This document shows positions 1-9,285 of a stretch of 64,000 bases of DNA, in pieces. The notes under the pieces were generated by a model, which was not told the origin of the DNA, did no database searches, and saw only the letters and a list, made by a program, of their open reading frames with translations. The translations under genes were made by a program, and so were the position numbers. Origin of the DNA: JAXLWB01 sp046328715 (GTDB lineage Bacteria; Chloroflexota; Anaerolineae; Caldilineales; Caldilineaceae). The stretch covers positions 1 through 64,000 of the forward strand of contig JAXLWB010000021.1 in NCBI GenBank assembly GCA_046328715.1, written 5' to 3'. Numbering within the stretch: position 1 is the first letter of the stretch; each line of letters starts with the position of its first letter.

Positions 1-70
1 AACAAAAAATTGACGCAAAGATGCATGAGACAAGGAACACATAGGTCCTTATCTCATGCATCTTTGCGTT
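1..70 (-). terminator. Rho-independent terminator of the leftmost gene
   Basis: Arms 12-36 and 46-70 pair over about 25 bp with a single mismatch around a 9-nt loop. Read on the minus strand the stem is followed by a T-rich run (complement of the A-run at 4-9). It lies about 40 nt past the stop codon of the minus-strand gene ending at 109, so it most likely ends that transcript. Confidence 0.75.
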
Positions 71-108
71 AGCTTATAGTTCCTGTTCAAAGATTGCCAG
101 GTAAGCTA

Positions 109-2832
109 CTATTGGGGTGGAGTTTCAACAACACGCAATCCCAAACCAAAAACGCCATTATTTGAATCGCCGGTAAATGATCCGAGATAGAGATGATAAT
201 CACCATCCTGAAGCGGGATCGTGGTGCGAAGCACGGGAACTGCTTCTTGTTTTTGTGCGACAAGGCCAAACTGATTACTAAAAGAAGAGTAACTCTGTAA
301 CCACCAGTGATTGTCAATTGCTGATGTGGGAGTATACGTGTCCCCAGTGGTCGTAGTTGTATCTTCTGCTTCGAACTTTACTTCACTACCATTTTCTGCC
401 ACAACTCGAACATAATCGTAAACGGCATCCTGGCCTGGGAGTGGTGCAATATCAAGCAGCAGCTTTCCTCCTTTGACCGTCACAATGCCAGCATCATACT
501 CAATTGGGGTGACGCTCAGGTCACCCTGAAAGGACTGCACTGGCACGAAAAGCTCGCCGTTGGGGTAGACAGCATGAAGCATAGATCCTGTCAAAGAAGG
601 GGAAGTAGCTGGCAACGCCAAGGGGCTGATCGGTTGGCTGGCTGTTTTCCGTCCATCGTCGACTTTGTAGGAGACAAAAAGCAATGAGCCATTATTTACA
701 TAATGTTCCTCGTATTGACCATTGGGCCACTCACGTCTTAGAACATCAAGCCAGTTTAGATGATTGGTTGTTAGCAGCCAGACAAAGGGCGGTCCGGGGC
801 ACTGTTCAATGCTGTTCTCTGGCGCATTTTCCGGCAGGTCGACAGTAACGCGCGGGTAGGCAAGAAATGCAGTCTCGCGCACACTTAACTCATAGGGATT
901 GCTAAAACTACAGGCAGTCACTTCAGGTGGCAACTGGGAAAGATAGCGCCCCAAACAAGCTTGACCCCGGCAATTATCATCGACCGTGTCAATATATAGT
1001 CGCCAATCTTGCCAACCTGTCCAGCCTAGCCAAAGTACGATCAGCACTGCAAAGCCATTCATCAGCGTAGCCCTTGGCAAATATAATTTGCCGATGCTGG
1101 CATTCGTAATTTTTGGTTCGGGATGCCAGGAACGTTGTGCAAGGCCGCGCCAAATTGCTTCAATCGCGATAGCAACGAAGAGCGCAGCTACGTAAACGAT
1201 GCCAACCAAACGCATCCACGCAGGGGAATCCCCAGTAAGAATTGCACCCAAGACCAACATACACAGGTAGTAGATCACGCCTAGCACTGCAATCGGCCGC
1301 AGCCAGCGGCGCACGCAATAGGCAAAGCCAAGCGCTATCAACGGTGAAATTGGAGTGCTAAACATCGGGTGTGCATAGGCAAATTGCGTACTTTGGTCGG
1401 GCCAGACATGAAACATCAAAAGTGAACGCCGAATCTGCTCCAGTAACACCTCAAACTCAGTCTCTACCTGATATTTACCTTTAAGATGGTGCATCACATC
1501 CGGATAATAGAGGAAAACGACACGGCTTCGCTCCAGTAAGGCTGTGGTATTCTGTGAAAAATAGACCAGATTTGGGCCCAAAGCCACTAACGCGCCGAGT
1601 GCCACAAACAAAAAACCTAGCCAATTTTCGGTGATCCAACGACGGCGAAAGAGCAAGGAATAGATCAAGAACCCCAGGACAATAAAGATAATCACTCGCC
1701 CTGAGTAATACATCAACAAACTAAACCCAAACAAGATGCCAGAAAGCGCAAAAGAAGCATAGCGCCGTGACTTCATGCCATCAATTAAAAAATAGAAACC
1801 GAATATATTAAAAGGCCAGGGGTCGATATAGGCGGAGAGACGAGCAAAATGAATATTAGCGATATTAATGGCAGACACTGCGGTAGTTATTAAGGCCAAA
1901 CGTGGCATGTCCGAAATGCGCAGCACCAGCAGATAGACACCAATGAGTGTCAAAACACTCATGCTGAACGCGCCCATATTCATGCCGTAAAGGTTGTTGC
2001 CAAAGAGGCTCATCGAAATGTAGTAGGGCATATAGCCCACAAAGGGAATATCTGCCCAAGCTTCGCGGAAGATACGCAGATCACCTGCACCCAGCAGATA
2101 TTTGCGCACCTCAAGACCATAGGAAGCCATGTCGCCATGTAGATCGTTGGGAATCGTATCCAGTCGAGTGTAGCGAAGCCAGATGCCGATGGCCATCACA
2201 AGAAGAAACGCCAGCCAGATGAGACGATCTTTATTGATTTGCAAAGAAGCTATCACAGCACGCCACTGGAAGGGTTGTATAGCAAGAAAGAGGGCTATTG
2301 AGAATAGCCAACGCTGACGGCTGCCTTCGGTTTCGCCATTTTTATAAAAGAGCCACATGTTGATGAGCGCAAGTGCCACAGCCGTCACCAGCAGTATCAC
2401 GCGTGCACGGCCATAGTTTGCCCGAGTTGTCCCGCTCTCTCTATCGTCTGTATCAACACTTTCTACTGGCCACAATGAAGGAGCAAAAAGTGCGAAAAGC
2501 AGCATAGCAAAGAGGTAAAGGCCCGCTGCCAGCCACATATGCCACTCGTCGAACCAGACTGTATTTTGGCCCAATTCCACTAATTGTTGGCGAATCCAGA
2601 CAGCATCAAAACAAAATTGCGCAACATAGGCAATCAAAATAGCAAGAACGCTGGCGAGTAATGTCGTCAATGAAACGCGCTGCGTGATAACAGTTTCTGG
2701 TTCTATACCATCCTTAATGATACTAGCATCAAACGAGCCTGCCACTAATTTGGTAAGACGTAGTTGCCAGCGCCCTGCGCGCACATAAAGCACCTCATGT
2801 TCAGCCATTTGAGGACGTTCAAGTTCACTCAT
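109..2832 (-). CDS. GT39-like integral membrane glycosyltransferase
   Basis: A 907-residue polytopic membrane protein resembling the dolichyl-phosphate-mannose/ArnT (GT39, PMT) superfamily, which moves a sugar from a lipid carrier to an acceptor on the outer face of the membrane. About a dozen hydrophobic segments fill residues 45-600. The first external loop carries HGDMASYG with Asp at about residue 234, where GT39 enzymes normally have Asp-Glu; the Glu is replaced by Met, so donor use or activity may differ. The C-terminal 300 residues are a soluble, beta-rich external domain that I do not recognise. ATG at 2832 is preferred over an in-frame TTG at 2838; no strong ribosome site is visible. 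It is the last gene of a long minus-strand series of similar membrane enzymes and is followed by a terminator. Acceptor and sugar are unknown. Confidence 0.75.
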   Translation of the reverse strand: MSELERPQMAEHEVLYVRAGRWQLRLTKLVAGSFDASIIKDGIEPETVITQRVSLTTLLASVLAILIAYVAQFCFDAVWIRQQLVELGQNTVWFDEWHMWLAAGLYLFAMLLFALFAPSLWPVESVDTDDRESGTTRANYGRARVILLVTAVALALINMWLFYKNGETEGSRQRWLFSIALFLAIQPFQWRAVIASLQINKDRLIWLAFLLVMAIGIWLRYTRLDTIPNDLHGDMASYGLEVRKYLLGAGDLRIFREAWADIPFVGYMPYYISMSLFGNNLYGMNMGAFSMSVLTLIGVYLLVLRISDMPRLALITTAVSAINIANIHFARLSAYIDPWPFNIFGFYFLIDGMKSRRYASFALSGILFGFSLLMYYSGRVIIFIVLGFLIYSLLFRRRWITENWLGFLFVALGALVALGPNLVYFSQNTTALLERSRVVFLYYPDVMHHLKGKYQVETEFEVLLEQIRRSLLMFHVWPDQSTQFAYAHPMFSTPISPLIALGFAYCVRRWLRPIAVLGVIYYLCMLVLGAILTGDSPAWMRLVGIVYVAALFVAIAIEAIWRGLAQRSWHPEPKITNASIGKLYLPRATLMNGFAVLIVLWLGWTGWQDWRLYIDTVDDNCRGQACLGRYLSQLPPEVTACSFSNPYELSVRETAFLAYPRVTVDLPENAPENSIEQCPGPPFVWLLTTNHLNWLDVLRREWPNGQYEEHYVNNGSLLFVSYKVDDGRKTASQPISPLALPATSPSLTGSMLHAVYPNGELFVPVQSFQGDLSVTPIEYDAGIVTVKGGKLLLDIAPLPGQDAVYDYVRVVAENGSEVKFEAEDTTTTTGDTYTPTSAIDNHWWLQSYSSFSNQFGLVAQKQEAVPVLRTTIPLQDGDYHLYLGSFTGDSNNGVFGLGLRVVETPPQ

Positions 2833-2961
2833 AATCAAATATTAACTGTATTGCGCTTGCGATTAGAATCGGAGTTTTGCTACTCGAAAAGAGCCGAGCA
2901 CAGCACGGTGAAGGGACAGTCGTGCTCGCATATTGACTTACCGTCCTACTGATGCGCTGTC

Positions 2962-3732
2962 TCACTGTTTTTGACCAATGCAAAGCAGGGATTGCCCAAT
3001 GGGAGCATCCCACACCTTGCGCAGGCTATGCTCAAAGGCAATAAAGAAAGGAGCTAAAATATTGAACAATTGTAGTTGACCTATGGGTAAGATGTTCCGC
3101 TTTAGAACTCGGCTGTTGAGCCACCATCCAGGTATTCCTGCCAAGTTCATGTAGCTCGACTTGAGAATCGTAAAGCCAGCTTGTTGCACCTTTGCATCCA
3201 ATGTTGCCTGATCATATCGACAAAAGTGACCAAGCGCAATATCAAGCGAGCCATACATAAATTGTCCAGCCGGTACAAAGAGCAAGAGCCGTCCGCCTGG
3301 CACCAACAGATCGTACATGTGGCGCAACGCCAGTTGGTCTTGTTCAATATGTTCAAGCACATTTAGGCAAATAATCGTATCAAAGCGATGGTCGATTAAC
3401 TTTTCCACCGTCTCACCTGTAGTAATATCGCCTTGATAAATATGGACATTCGGATATTTTGCATACTTTGCAGTTATATTATGGACAGAGCTAACCAACG
3501 GATCGACCCCTACGACTTCCTCTAGATCGAGAAAAAAGTCAGTCATATTGCCGATGCCACAGCCGACTTCCAGCAAGCGCCGCCCTGAAAACGGCGCAAT
3601 TTCTTCATAAATCCAGCGATTGTAGCGATCCACGCTTGCCATCCGGTGCAGTGTCGCCCGACCGATGGGATCGTCTTGTTCCGCTGTCGCAGCCGCATTC
3701 ATAGAGATTTGAGAAAAATATTCACTATTCAT
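2962..3732 (-). CDS. Class I SAM-dependent methyltransferase
   Basis: A 256-residue soluble protein with the Methyltransf_11/25-type Rossmann fold. Motif I is LLEVGCGIGN at about residues 53-62, an acidic residue ends strand 2 (VVGVDP), and CLNVLEHIEQ matches the motif following strand 4, with the usual post-IV VPGGRLLLFVP. ATG at 3732 has an AAAGGG-type ribosome site a few bases upstream. Position among membrane glycosyltransferases suggests that it methylates a sugar, lipid carrier or glycan intermediate; that is inference, because the fold does not reveal the substrate. It is 123 nt upstream of the next gene in the same direction. Confidence 0.85.
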   Translation of the reverse strand: MNSEYFSQISMNAAATAEQDDPIGRATLHRMASVDRYNRWIYEEIAPFSGRRLLEVGCGIGNMTDFFLDLEEVVGVDPLVSSVHNITAKYAKYPNVHIYQGDITTGETVEKLIDHRFDTIICLNVLEHIEQDQLALRHMYDLLVPGGRLLLFVPAGQFMYGSLDIALGHFCRYDQATLDAKVQQAGFTILKSSYMNLAGIPGWWLNSRVLKRNILPIGQLQLFNILAPFFIAFEHSLRKVWDAPIGQSLLCIGQKQ

Positions 3733-3776
3733 GGCCTTTGTCCCTTTATCAATCCTTTATATACTTTGCCTTGATT

Positions 3777-3814
3777 AAAGGTGAGCTTTTCCTATCGTAC
3801 AAAAGTTCACCTTT
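3777..3814. repeat. Intergenic hairpin in the 283-nt gap 3733-4015
   Basis: Arms 3777-3790 and 3801-3814 pair over 14 bp with one mismatch. It lies in the leader of the methyltransferase gene (minus strand). No T-run follows on either strand, so terminator function is not supported. The rest of the gap holds only weaker short inverted repeats near 3870-3935 and 3975-4011. Confidence 0.5.
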
Positions 3815-4015
3815 GAACTCAACCGTAGCATAACCATTCGGTGCTCTACAGAAAGTGTGAGAATTCAAAACCAGGCAGGCTTGCTTTCGGAGTAATGTGG
3901 TCTTAGCGAACAAACACTCACCTGCCTTTTGCCAATCCCGCCAGCTCTTTACAGCCTTTTCTGCCGTGGCCTGAACATGAAAAATCCGCTAGAGACGCAC
4001 AGCGTTTTCATGGGT

Positions 4016-7000
4016 TTACTGAGTGGAAAGTGGACTAACAGATTGAGCAGGTGGCGAAGACAATGGACTATTTGGTTGAAGGGTAGAAGAGGGAGGTGGA
4101 ATAATCAGATCGACTGTGCCACGCTCGAAATCGCTCACCCAAATGCGTTGCTGTCCATCGATTGCAATACCAACGGGTCGGATCACAGTTGTATTGCGCA
4201 GATCAAACGCCTCTACGGCTGTGCCTGTTGCATCGTACTTTACGACTTTTCCTGCTTCTGGCTGAGTCATGTAGACGAAACCATCCTCGCTTGCTGCCAA
4301 ATGGGATCCACTTAGCGTAGCTGTGGCTGGAATCGCATCCGCAAACAGCAGCTCCCCTTGCTTTGACAAAATATAGAGTTGGTGTTGCCCATCATCGGTA
4401 ATCCAAACGTTTCCATTTTGATGAACTAAAACATCCACGGGCTGAAAGTTGCTGAAGGAAGGTCGTGGCAAAGTGACAATATCCTCACTTCCTTGCTTTC
4501 CACTCATGATCTGCCCGGCAGAGGTATGCGCTACCCAAAACTGCTCTTCGTCGTCAACATAGATCCCGCGTGTACGCTCAAATTGTGGATTGGCGGGAAG
4601 CGATTGCAAATATTGGCCATTACTATCAAATTGTATGACTTTGCCCAACCCTCCATCTTGCACATACAAATTACCCGAAAGTCCTACTGCAACGTCAAAT
4701 GGTTCGCTAAACGGCACGTCACCCATTGTCACTTCGCTCAGGAGTTCGCCCCCCTCGGAGATAACAAGCAAACGACGCCTGCCACTCTCAACAACATAAA
4801 TCTGCTGATCATGACCAATCGCAATTCCAGCAGGTGCTTCTAGACCACCATAGATCTCGTGAACTTCCAAGGAAGAAGTATCAGATGTGCTCACAGCGAC
4901 AGGTTGAGTAGATTGCTCCACAATAAGTTGGGCAGGTTGAGCAGCATTGACGAGCGCAGACTGATCCACCGCAGATGAAAGAAGCGCCTCCCCAGTTACA
5001 GTCTGCCAGGGCATGTCGGGAGGTTGCCAATCAAAACGCAAGAGCCGTGAACCGCCACTCTGAAAATATCGAATCTCTAGATCATGAAGTCCAGCAGACA
5101 ACTCTGTTGCAACTTCAAGACGATGTGAACCACCTGCCGTCCCGTTGTCAAGTAAAAGCTTACCATCCAGATAAACGAGTGAACCATCGTCCGAGGTTGT
5201 GCCAAACTGATAATGTCCAGCTTTCGGGGCGTTCAGTTGCCCGGTCCAAATCACACTATAATCTCGATTGATCGCCTCATCAGCGATAATTGCCAAATCG
5301 CGACGCACCATAAAGGGTGCACCATCCCAATTACTGTTGTCGTAATAAGAACCAATCAAGCCAATTGGAGGGAGACGGTTGGGCAACAGTGCATTCGCTG
5401 GTACTTCAGTAGTTTCCTCCAAAGGACTCTGCCAGTAGAGTTTCGGCAATGTGGGTAGATAACTGGCAATATCTGATTGAAGCACAATATCATGAAAGCC
5501 AGCGACAAAAGGTTGGGCAACACTCAGCATCCTTGTTTCCGAAATTTGTGTACGCTGCGATGAAGTCAAAATCACCATATTGTCAATTGCCAATGTGATC
5601 GGCGTTGATGTTGTAATGGCAAAGGTATAGGTTCCATGCACTGGCATAAAGATTGTCCCTTCCCAGGTTACAGCATACGGTGCTGGCAAAGGCGAAGGCA
5701 AAATACCGACTTGTGCCTGTCGTTGAACTACCAACGCAGGTTGTTTACGTGAACTATCACTATAGAAGGATGTTGTCAGGCCTTGCAGTTGATCTAGTTG
5801 TTGATCGGCAATTGAAAATGTCTGAAAGGTAATCGTGCCAAGCGGATTTCGATGATCCTTCCACTGGCCCTCGGGATAGAAGCTGCTAAAAAGCGGTTTT
5901 AAAGCATCACTATTCGGACTCAATACAAAAATGACATTTTTGTCGATGGGTGCATTGCGCAGTGGAAGATCGGCAATCAAGCTAAAGAGTGCGTGTGGAA
6001 ATCGTTCGCTCAGGAAATCCACGACTGCGTTATCGTGAAAAGCTGCGTCCACATAAACTGTCGTTGATTCTGCATCTAAATTGTGCAGGTAGCGTCCCAC
6101 AGACGATTCTGTCGGGTTAAATGATTCAATAACAGCTTGATTCTTAAATTGAACGCTATAAAATTGCTGCAAATTCGTATAACAAATATAAGCTACAACC
6201 AAGATGGCTGCTATGCGCCAAATGACTGAACCGACACGGGGCAAATTCTGTATCGACAAGCGCCATACAGCTTCTGCTACAACCGCCACCAATAAATAGA
6301 CCAACGGGACCATACCAATTACACGCCGTGCGGAGGGCGTTTCAACCGTTACCGATAGTATACCGGCAGGTAAAACACCAATGATCCAGGCCAGCAACAT
6401 AAACATCTCTAGCTTCCAACAATGGTAAATTGCATAACATAAGCCCAATAATGCAAGTACACCAACTGTCCAGCTTAACATCGGTTCATTGGGCAAGTTA
6501 TTAAGTCCCGCTGGATCTCCATGAATGGTAAACATCTCTAAATAACGACGGATGTTATACCATAGCGGCTCATAAGAGCCGACCTGCGCGATTTCTGTTC
6601 CAATAAAGACCTGACGCGTCCGAAGCAACACAATGTCGGCATGATGAATCGTGTAAATAGCCAGGGGAAGCAAACCAAGGAGGACACTGATACCATACAG
6701 GATGAGCCATTTGATATTTGCGATTATGCTGCGATAATCGCGCAAGAGCCAGAAAAGGATGAACAGCGGCACACCCATCACAGAGATACGAAATGCAGTA
6801 TAGGTGTTTAACCCAAACGCTACAGCGAGTCCGCCAAGCACCCAATAACGCCCTCGACGCTCGCTTATAGCTAGATAGACAAAATAGTAACTGAGAATTA
6901 AGGCAAGTGGAGTTAAGATCAATTCGTAGACGATGCGGCTAAAGGTCATGTGCCAGCGATCAAAGGCCAGTAATGCAGTGGCAAATAAGGCCACGGGCGA

Positions 7001-7741
7001 AGAAAAAAACTTACGCGCCAACGGGTAAAAAGCTGCAACCGTAATTGTCCCCATCAAGACCGAGGTCAACCGCATTGTTTCCAGACTAACCCCAAAGATT
7101 TTGAAGATCAGGGCAATCATGTACGTAAACATGCTGGCTTGCCCGACATTTGTCTCTGCATAGGGAGTATAAGGAGCACCTGCGAGCCATCGAAGTGCAT
7201 CGCGAGCATTGCCACCCTCGTCAGACTGCATGCCATTGGGGAAGAGATCGAGTCGCCATATGCGCACTGTAAAGGCGGCAATGAGGATTGTTGCCAGCAG
7301 CAACCACTCAACGCCTAAAGGTTGGCGATCCTCCGCAGTCACCAGGGCATTATCAGACTTGATGTCTGGATTCGTGTGCCACCACCATGCGAGTAGGAGC
7401 AAAGCGATCGAAGCAAACCATAGAATCAGCCCATTCACGTTGCCCAGATCTTGATTTAGCAACCAGGCGGACGCTCCGCCTACAATCAGAGCGCAGAACG
7501 TTAAGCCGTTTATCCAGAGCGGGCTGTTTACAAAGCGTGCTTTGATCTCTACCCCATCAAGTCCCTTGATAATTCGTTTTAGGGTAAATTTTGTCCTCGG
7601 TGCCGGTGCACACCAGGCAAAGACTAAACCGGTTATCGCAGTAATTAGTAGATAGTTTCGTGTCGAGCTAGATGCTGGCAAGAAATAATTTAATAAAAAT
7701 GCAGCAGCAATCGCAACGAGACAAGTTACGCTTTTAAGCAT
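4016..7741 (-). CDS. Giant GT39 glycosyltransferase with two PA14 domains and an NHL propeller
   Basis: A 1241-residue fusion. Residues 1-540 form about 14 membrane segments of a GT39-type transferase with the catalytic-type Asp174-Glu175 pair (MQSDEGGNA) in the first external loop. Residues 655-770 and 795-907 are two PA14-like beta domains (GLIGSYYDNSNWDG, then TTSDDGSLVYLDGK), a fold that often binds carbohydrate. Residues 965-1212 are a run of NHL-type propeller blades (for example EPFDVAVGLSGNLYVQDGG), followed by a Pro/Ser-rich tail. The start is ATG 7741 because AAGGAGAGG lies 7 nt upstream; an in-frame TTG at 7762 precedes that site. It is paralogous, domain by domain, to the gene at 9286. 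Probable role: sugar transfer to an exported acceptor, with the outer domains gripping glycan or protein. Confidence 0.8.
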   Translation of the reverse strand: MLKSVTCLVAIAAAFLLNYFLPASSSTRNYLLITAITGLVFAWCAPAPRTKFTLKRIIKGLDGVEIKARFVNSPLWINGLTFCALIVGGASAWLLNQDLGNVNGLILWFASIALLLLAWWWHTNPDIKSDNALVTAEDRQPLGVEWLLLATILIAAFTVRIWRLDLFPNGMQSDEGGNARDALRWLAGAPYTPYAETNVGQASMFTYMIALIFKIFGVSLETMRLTSVLMGTITVAAFYPLARKFFSSPVALFATALLAFDRWHMTFSRIVYELILTPLALILSYYFVYLAISERRGRYWVLGGLAVAFGLNTYTAFRISVMGVPLFILFWLLRDYRSIIANIKWLILYGISVLLGLLPLAIYTIHHADIVLLRTRQVFIGTEIAQVGSYEPLWYNIRRYLEMFTIHGDPAGLNNLPNEPMLSWTVGVLALLGLCYAIYHCWKLEMFMLLAWIIGVLPAGILSVTVETPSARRVIGMVPLVYLLVAVVAEAVWRLSIQNLPRVGSVIWRIAAILVVAYICYTNLQQFYSVQFKNQAVIESFNPTESSVGRYLHNLDAESTTVYVDAAFHDNAVVDFLSERFPHALFSLIADLPLRNAPIDKNVIFVLSPNSDALKPLFSSFYPEGQWKDHRNPLGTITFQTFSIADQQLDQLQGLTTSFYSDSSRKQPALVVQRQAQVGILPSPLPAPYAVTWEGTIFMPVHGTYTFAITTSTPITLAIDNMVILTSSQRTQISETRMLSVAQPFVAGFHDIVLQSDIASYLPTLPKLYWQSPLEETTEVPANALLPNRLPPIGLIGSYYDNSNWDGAPFMVRRDLAIIADEAINRDYSVIWTGQLNAPKAGHYQFGTTSDDGSLVYLDGKLLLDNGTAGGSHRLEVATELSAGLHDLEIRYFQSGGSRLLRFDWQPPDMPWQTVTGEALLSSAVDQSALVNAAQPAQLIVEQSTQPVAVSTSDTSSLEVHEIYGGLEAPAGIAIGHDQQIYVVESGRRRLLVISEGGELLSEVTMGDVPFSEPFDVAVGLSGNLYVQDGGLGKVIQFDSNGQYLQSLPANPQFERTRGIYVDDEEQFWVAHTSAGQIMSGKQGSEDIVTLPRPSFSNFQPVDVLVHQNGNVWITDDGQHQLYILSKQGELLFADAIPATATLSGSHLAASEDGFVYMTQPEAGKVVKYDATGTAVEAFDLRNTTVIRPVGIAIDGQQRIWVSDFERGTVDLIIPPPSSTLQPNSPLSSPPAQSVSPLSTQ

Positions 7742-7905
7742 GGGGCAACCTCTCCTTGTCAATGGAATAATTAGGACTTATGCGGTCTCTAGGTGATTTC
7801 TACTTAACTCCAATGTCTGGTGCCAAGTAAGACAATAGAACACCGAGCAAATTACTTAGTGGCAAAGGCACATATTTACTTTTCTTAGGTGGGCATATCG
7901 TTGAA

Positions 7906-8985
7906 CTAATTCTGACTTAACAGACTAATCGGATTAATCAATCGTCCAAAATCACGAATTTCGAAATGAAGGTGCGGCCCTGTGCTGTTACCAGTGCTGC
8001 CAACAGCACCGATCAACTGCCCCTTGGCCACAATATCGCCCTCTTCAACAAAGGTACGACTTAGATGAGCGTATAGTGTAACATAATCTATATTGTGGTC
8101 AATCACCACAAATAGGCCATAGCCTTGATTGTTCCAGCCCGAGCGAATCACTACGCCTCGGTCAGCAGCGGCAACGGGTGTGCCCCAATTGGCTGCAATG
8201 TCAATCGCCCGATGATCGTAACGGTAACCCTGTGTGAGCCAACCGCTTAGCGGCCAACGAAAGACGCCACTGCCATAGGGCCAATTGGCTGGGACATTGT
8301 CAGTCGCAGGCCGTGGATATGGTCCGCCACGCCCCAGCATAGCCAGTGGCGAGCTGTTGATCTCCTGGTTGAGCAGCCAGGGCAGCGCAGCATCAGAGGA
8401 AGGGTTTGGCTGAGGTATCGGTAGCTGCAATGTTTGACCGTTACAGGTTGGATCATGCACCTGACAGGGGGTTTCCGCCAATGGCACATGTACATAGCGC
8501 CCGGCTGGAATCGTTGCCATACTCGATTGATTAACCGAAAATGCATTCCAACTATCGGTCAGAATGCTTACCTGATTTGTGCCATAGAGATTGGCAATGG
8601 CCTGTACGGTATCACCTGGTTGAGTATGGTGGCAAAGCACGTTGGCTGGCAACGCATCTAGCTTTGTCCCAATGACAAGCGGCTGGTGAGCATCAAAGGT
8701 AGGTGAGAGCAGACAGCCTACAGCATCGACATCAATGCCGATTTCAACCGCCACTGCCAGCAAGGTATCCCCTTCCTTGACCACATAGGAGAGCGACGTG
8801 CCATCACCGATGGCTTGCGCCGTGGGCGTTGCCGTAGGCAGCAGTGATGCCGTTGTAGGCGTTGTAATGATGGGCACACTGGGCGAAGATGGATTGTTTG
8901 GCTGTTGTGCTGATGCCCACATTGGCCATAAAGCGGATAGGCAACAAAGAATGAGCAGGCAAGCCAGACTGCGGTTGACACGCAT
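7906..8985 (-). CDS. Secreted LysM / M23 (LytM-type) peptidoglycan peptidase
   Basis: A 359-residue exported protein. Residues 1-26 are a signal peptide ending ASA. Two LysM-like modules follow (VVKEGDTLLAVAVEIGI near 69 and TQPGDTVQAIANLYG near 121), which bind peptidoglycan glycan strands. The C-terminal 120 residues are a complete M23 metallopeptidase domain with zinc/catalytic motifs HRAIDIA (H-x3-D) and HLHFE (HxH), so it should be an active endopeptidase. Its ATG at 8985 has only a weak ribosome site. It sits between the two giant GT39-PA14-NHL genes on the same strand, which suggests coordinated wall remodelling with surface glycan assembly; that link is inference. Confidence 0.9.
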   Translation of the reverse strand: MRVNRSLACLLILCCLSALWPMWASAQQPNNPSSPSVPIITTPTTASLLPTATPTAQAIGDGTSLSYVVKEGDTLLAVAVEIGIDVDAVGCLLSPTFDAHQPLVIGTKLDALPANVLCHHTQPGDTVQAIANLYGTNQVSILTDSWNAFSVNQSSMATIPAGRYVHVPLAETPCQVHDPTCNGQTLQLPIPQPNPSSDAALPWLLNQEINSSPLAMLGRGGPYPRPATDNVPANWPYGSGVFRWPLSGWLTQGYRYDHRAIDIAANWGTPVAAADRGVVIRSGWNNQGYGLFVVIDHNIDYVTLYAHLSRTFVEEGDIVAKGQLIGAVGSTGNSTGPHLHFEIRDFGRLINPISLLSQN

Positions 8986-9229
8986 GGTTCACATGATCTA
9001 CTAGCGGATTGTAAACCCTTCGATTCACGATCTATTTGGATTGCAACACGATAGCTGGATTGTAAACCAAAGAACGGAATGGTCAAAGTATACCAATTGT
9101 CTTCTGAAAAGCCACAAATTTCAGCAATATTAGAAGGAAATTCATGGCTTTTGCAACTGCAATGGTATTACTCTGTTATGAGCAACATGAATTGCTATGT
9201 CGATGTTGACATCATGACGATCATGACGA

Positions 9230-9274
9230 GTAGCGAGTGGCGTCAACTTACAATTCGCCACTCACATTCGCTAC
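9230..9274. repeat. Hairpin downstream of the second giant GT39 gene
   Basis: Inner arms 9235-9242 and 9256-9263 (GAGTGGCG/CGCCACTC) plus outer GTAGC/GCTAC pairs at 9230-9234 and 9270-9274. It begins 12 nt beyond the stop of the minus-strand gene ending at 9286. The rest of the gap 8986-9285 holds a GGATTGTAAAC motif twice (near 9008 and 9058) with a near copy at 9041, and no gene I can support. Confidence 0.5.
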
Positions 9275-9285
9275 ATGTAAAACAG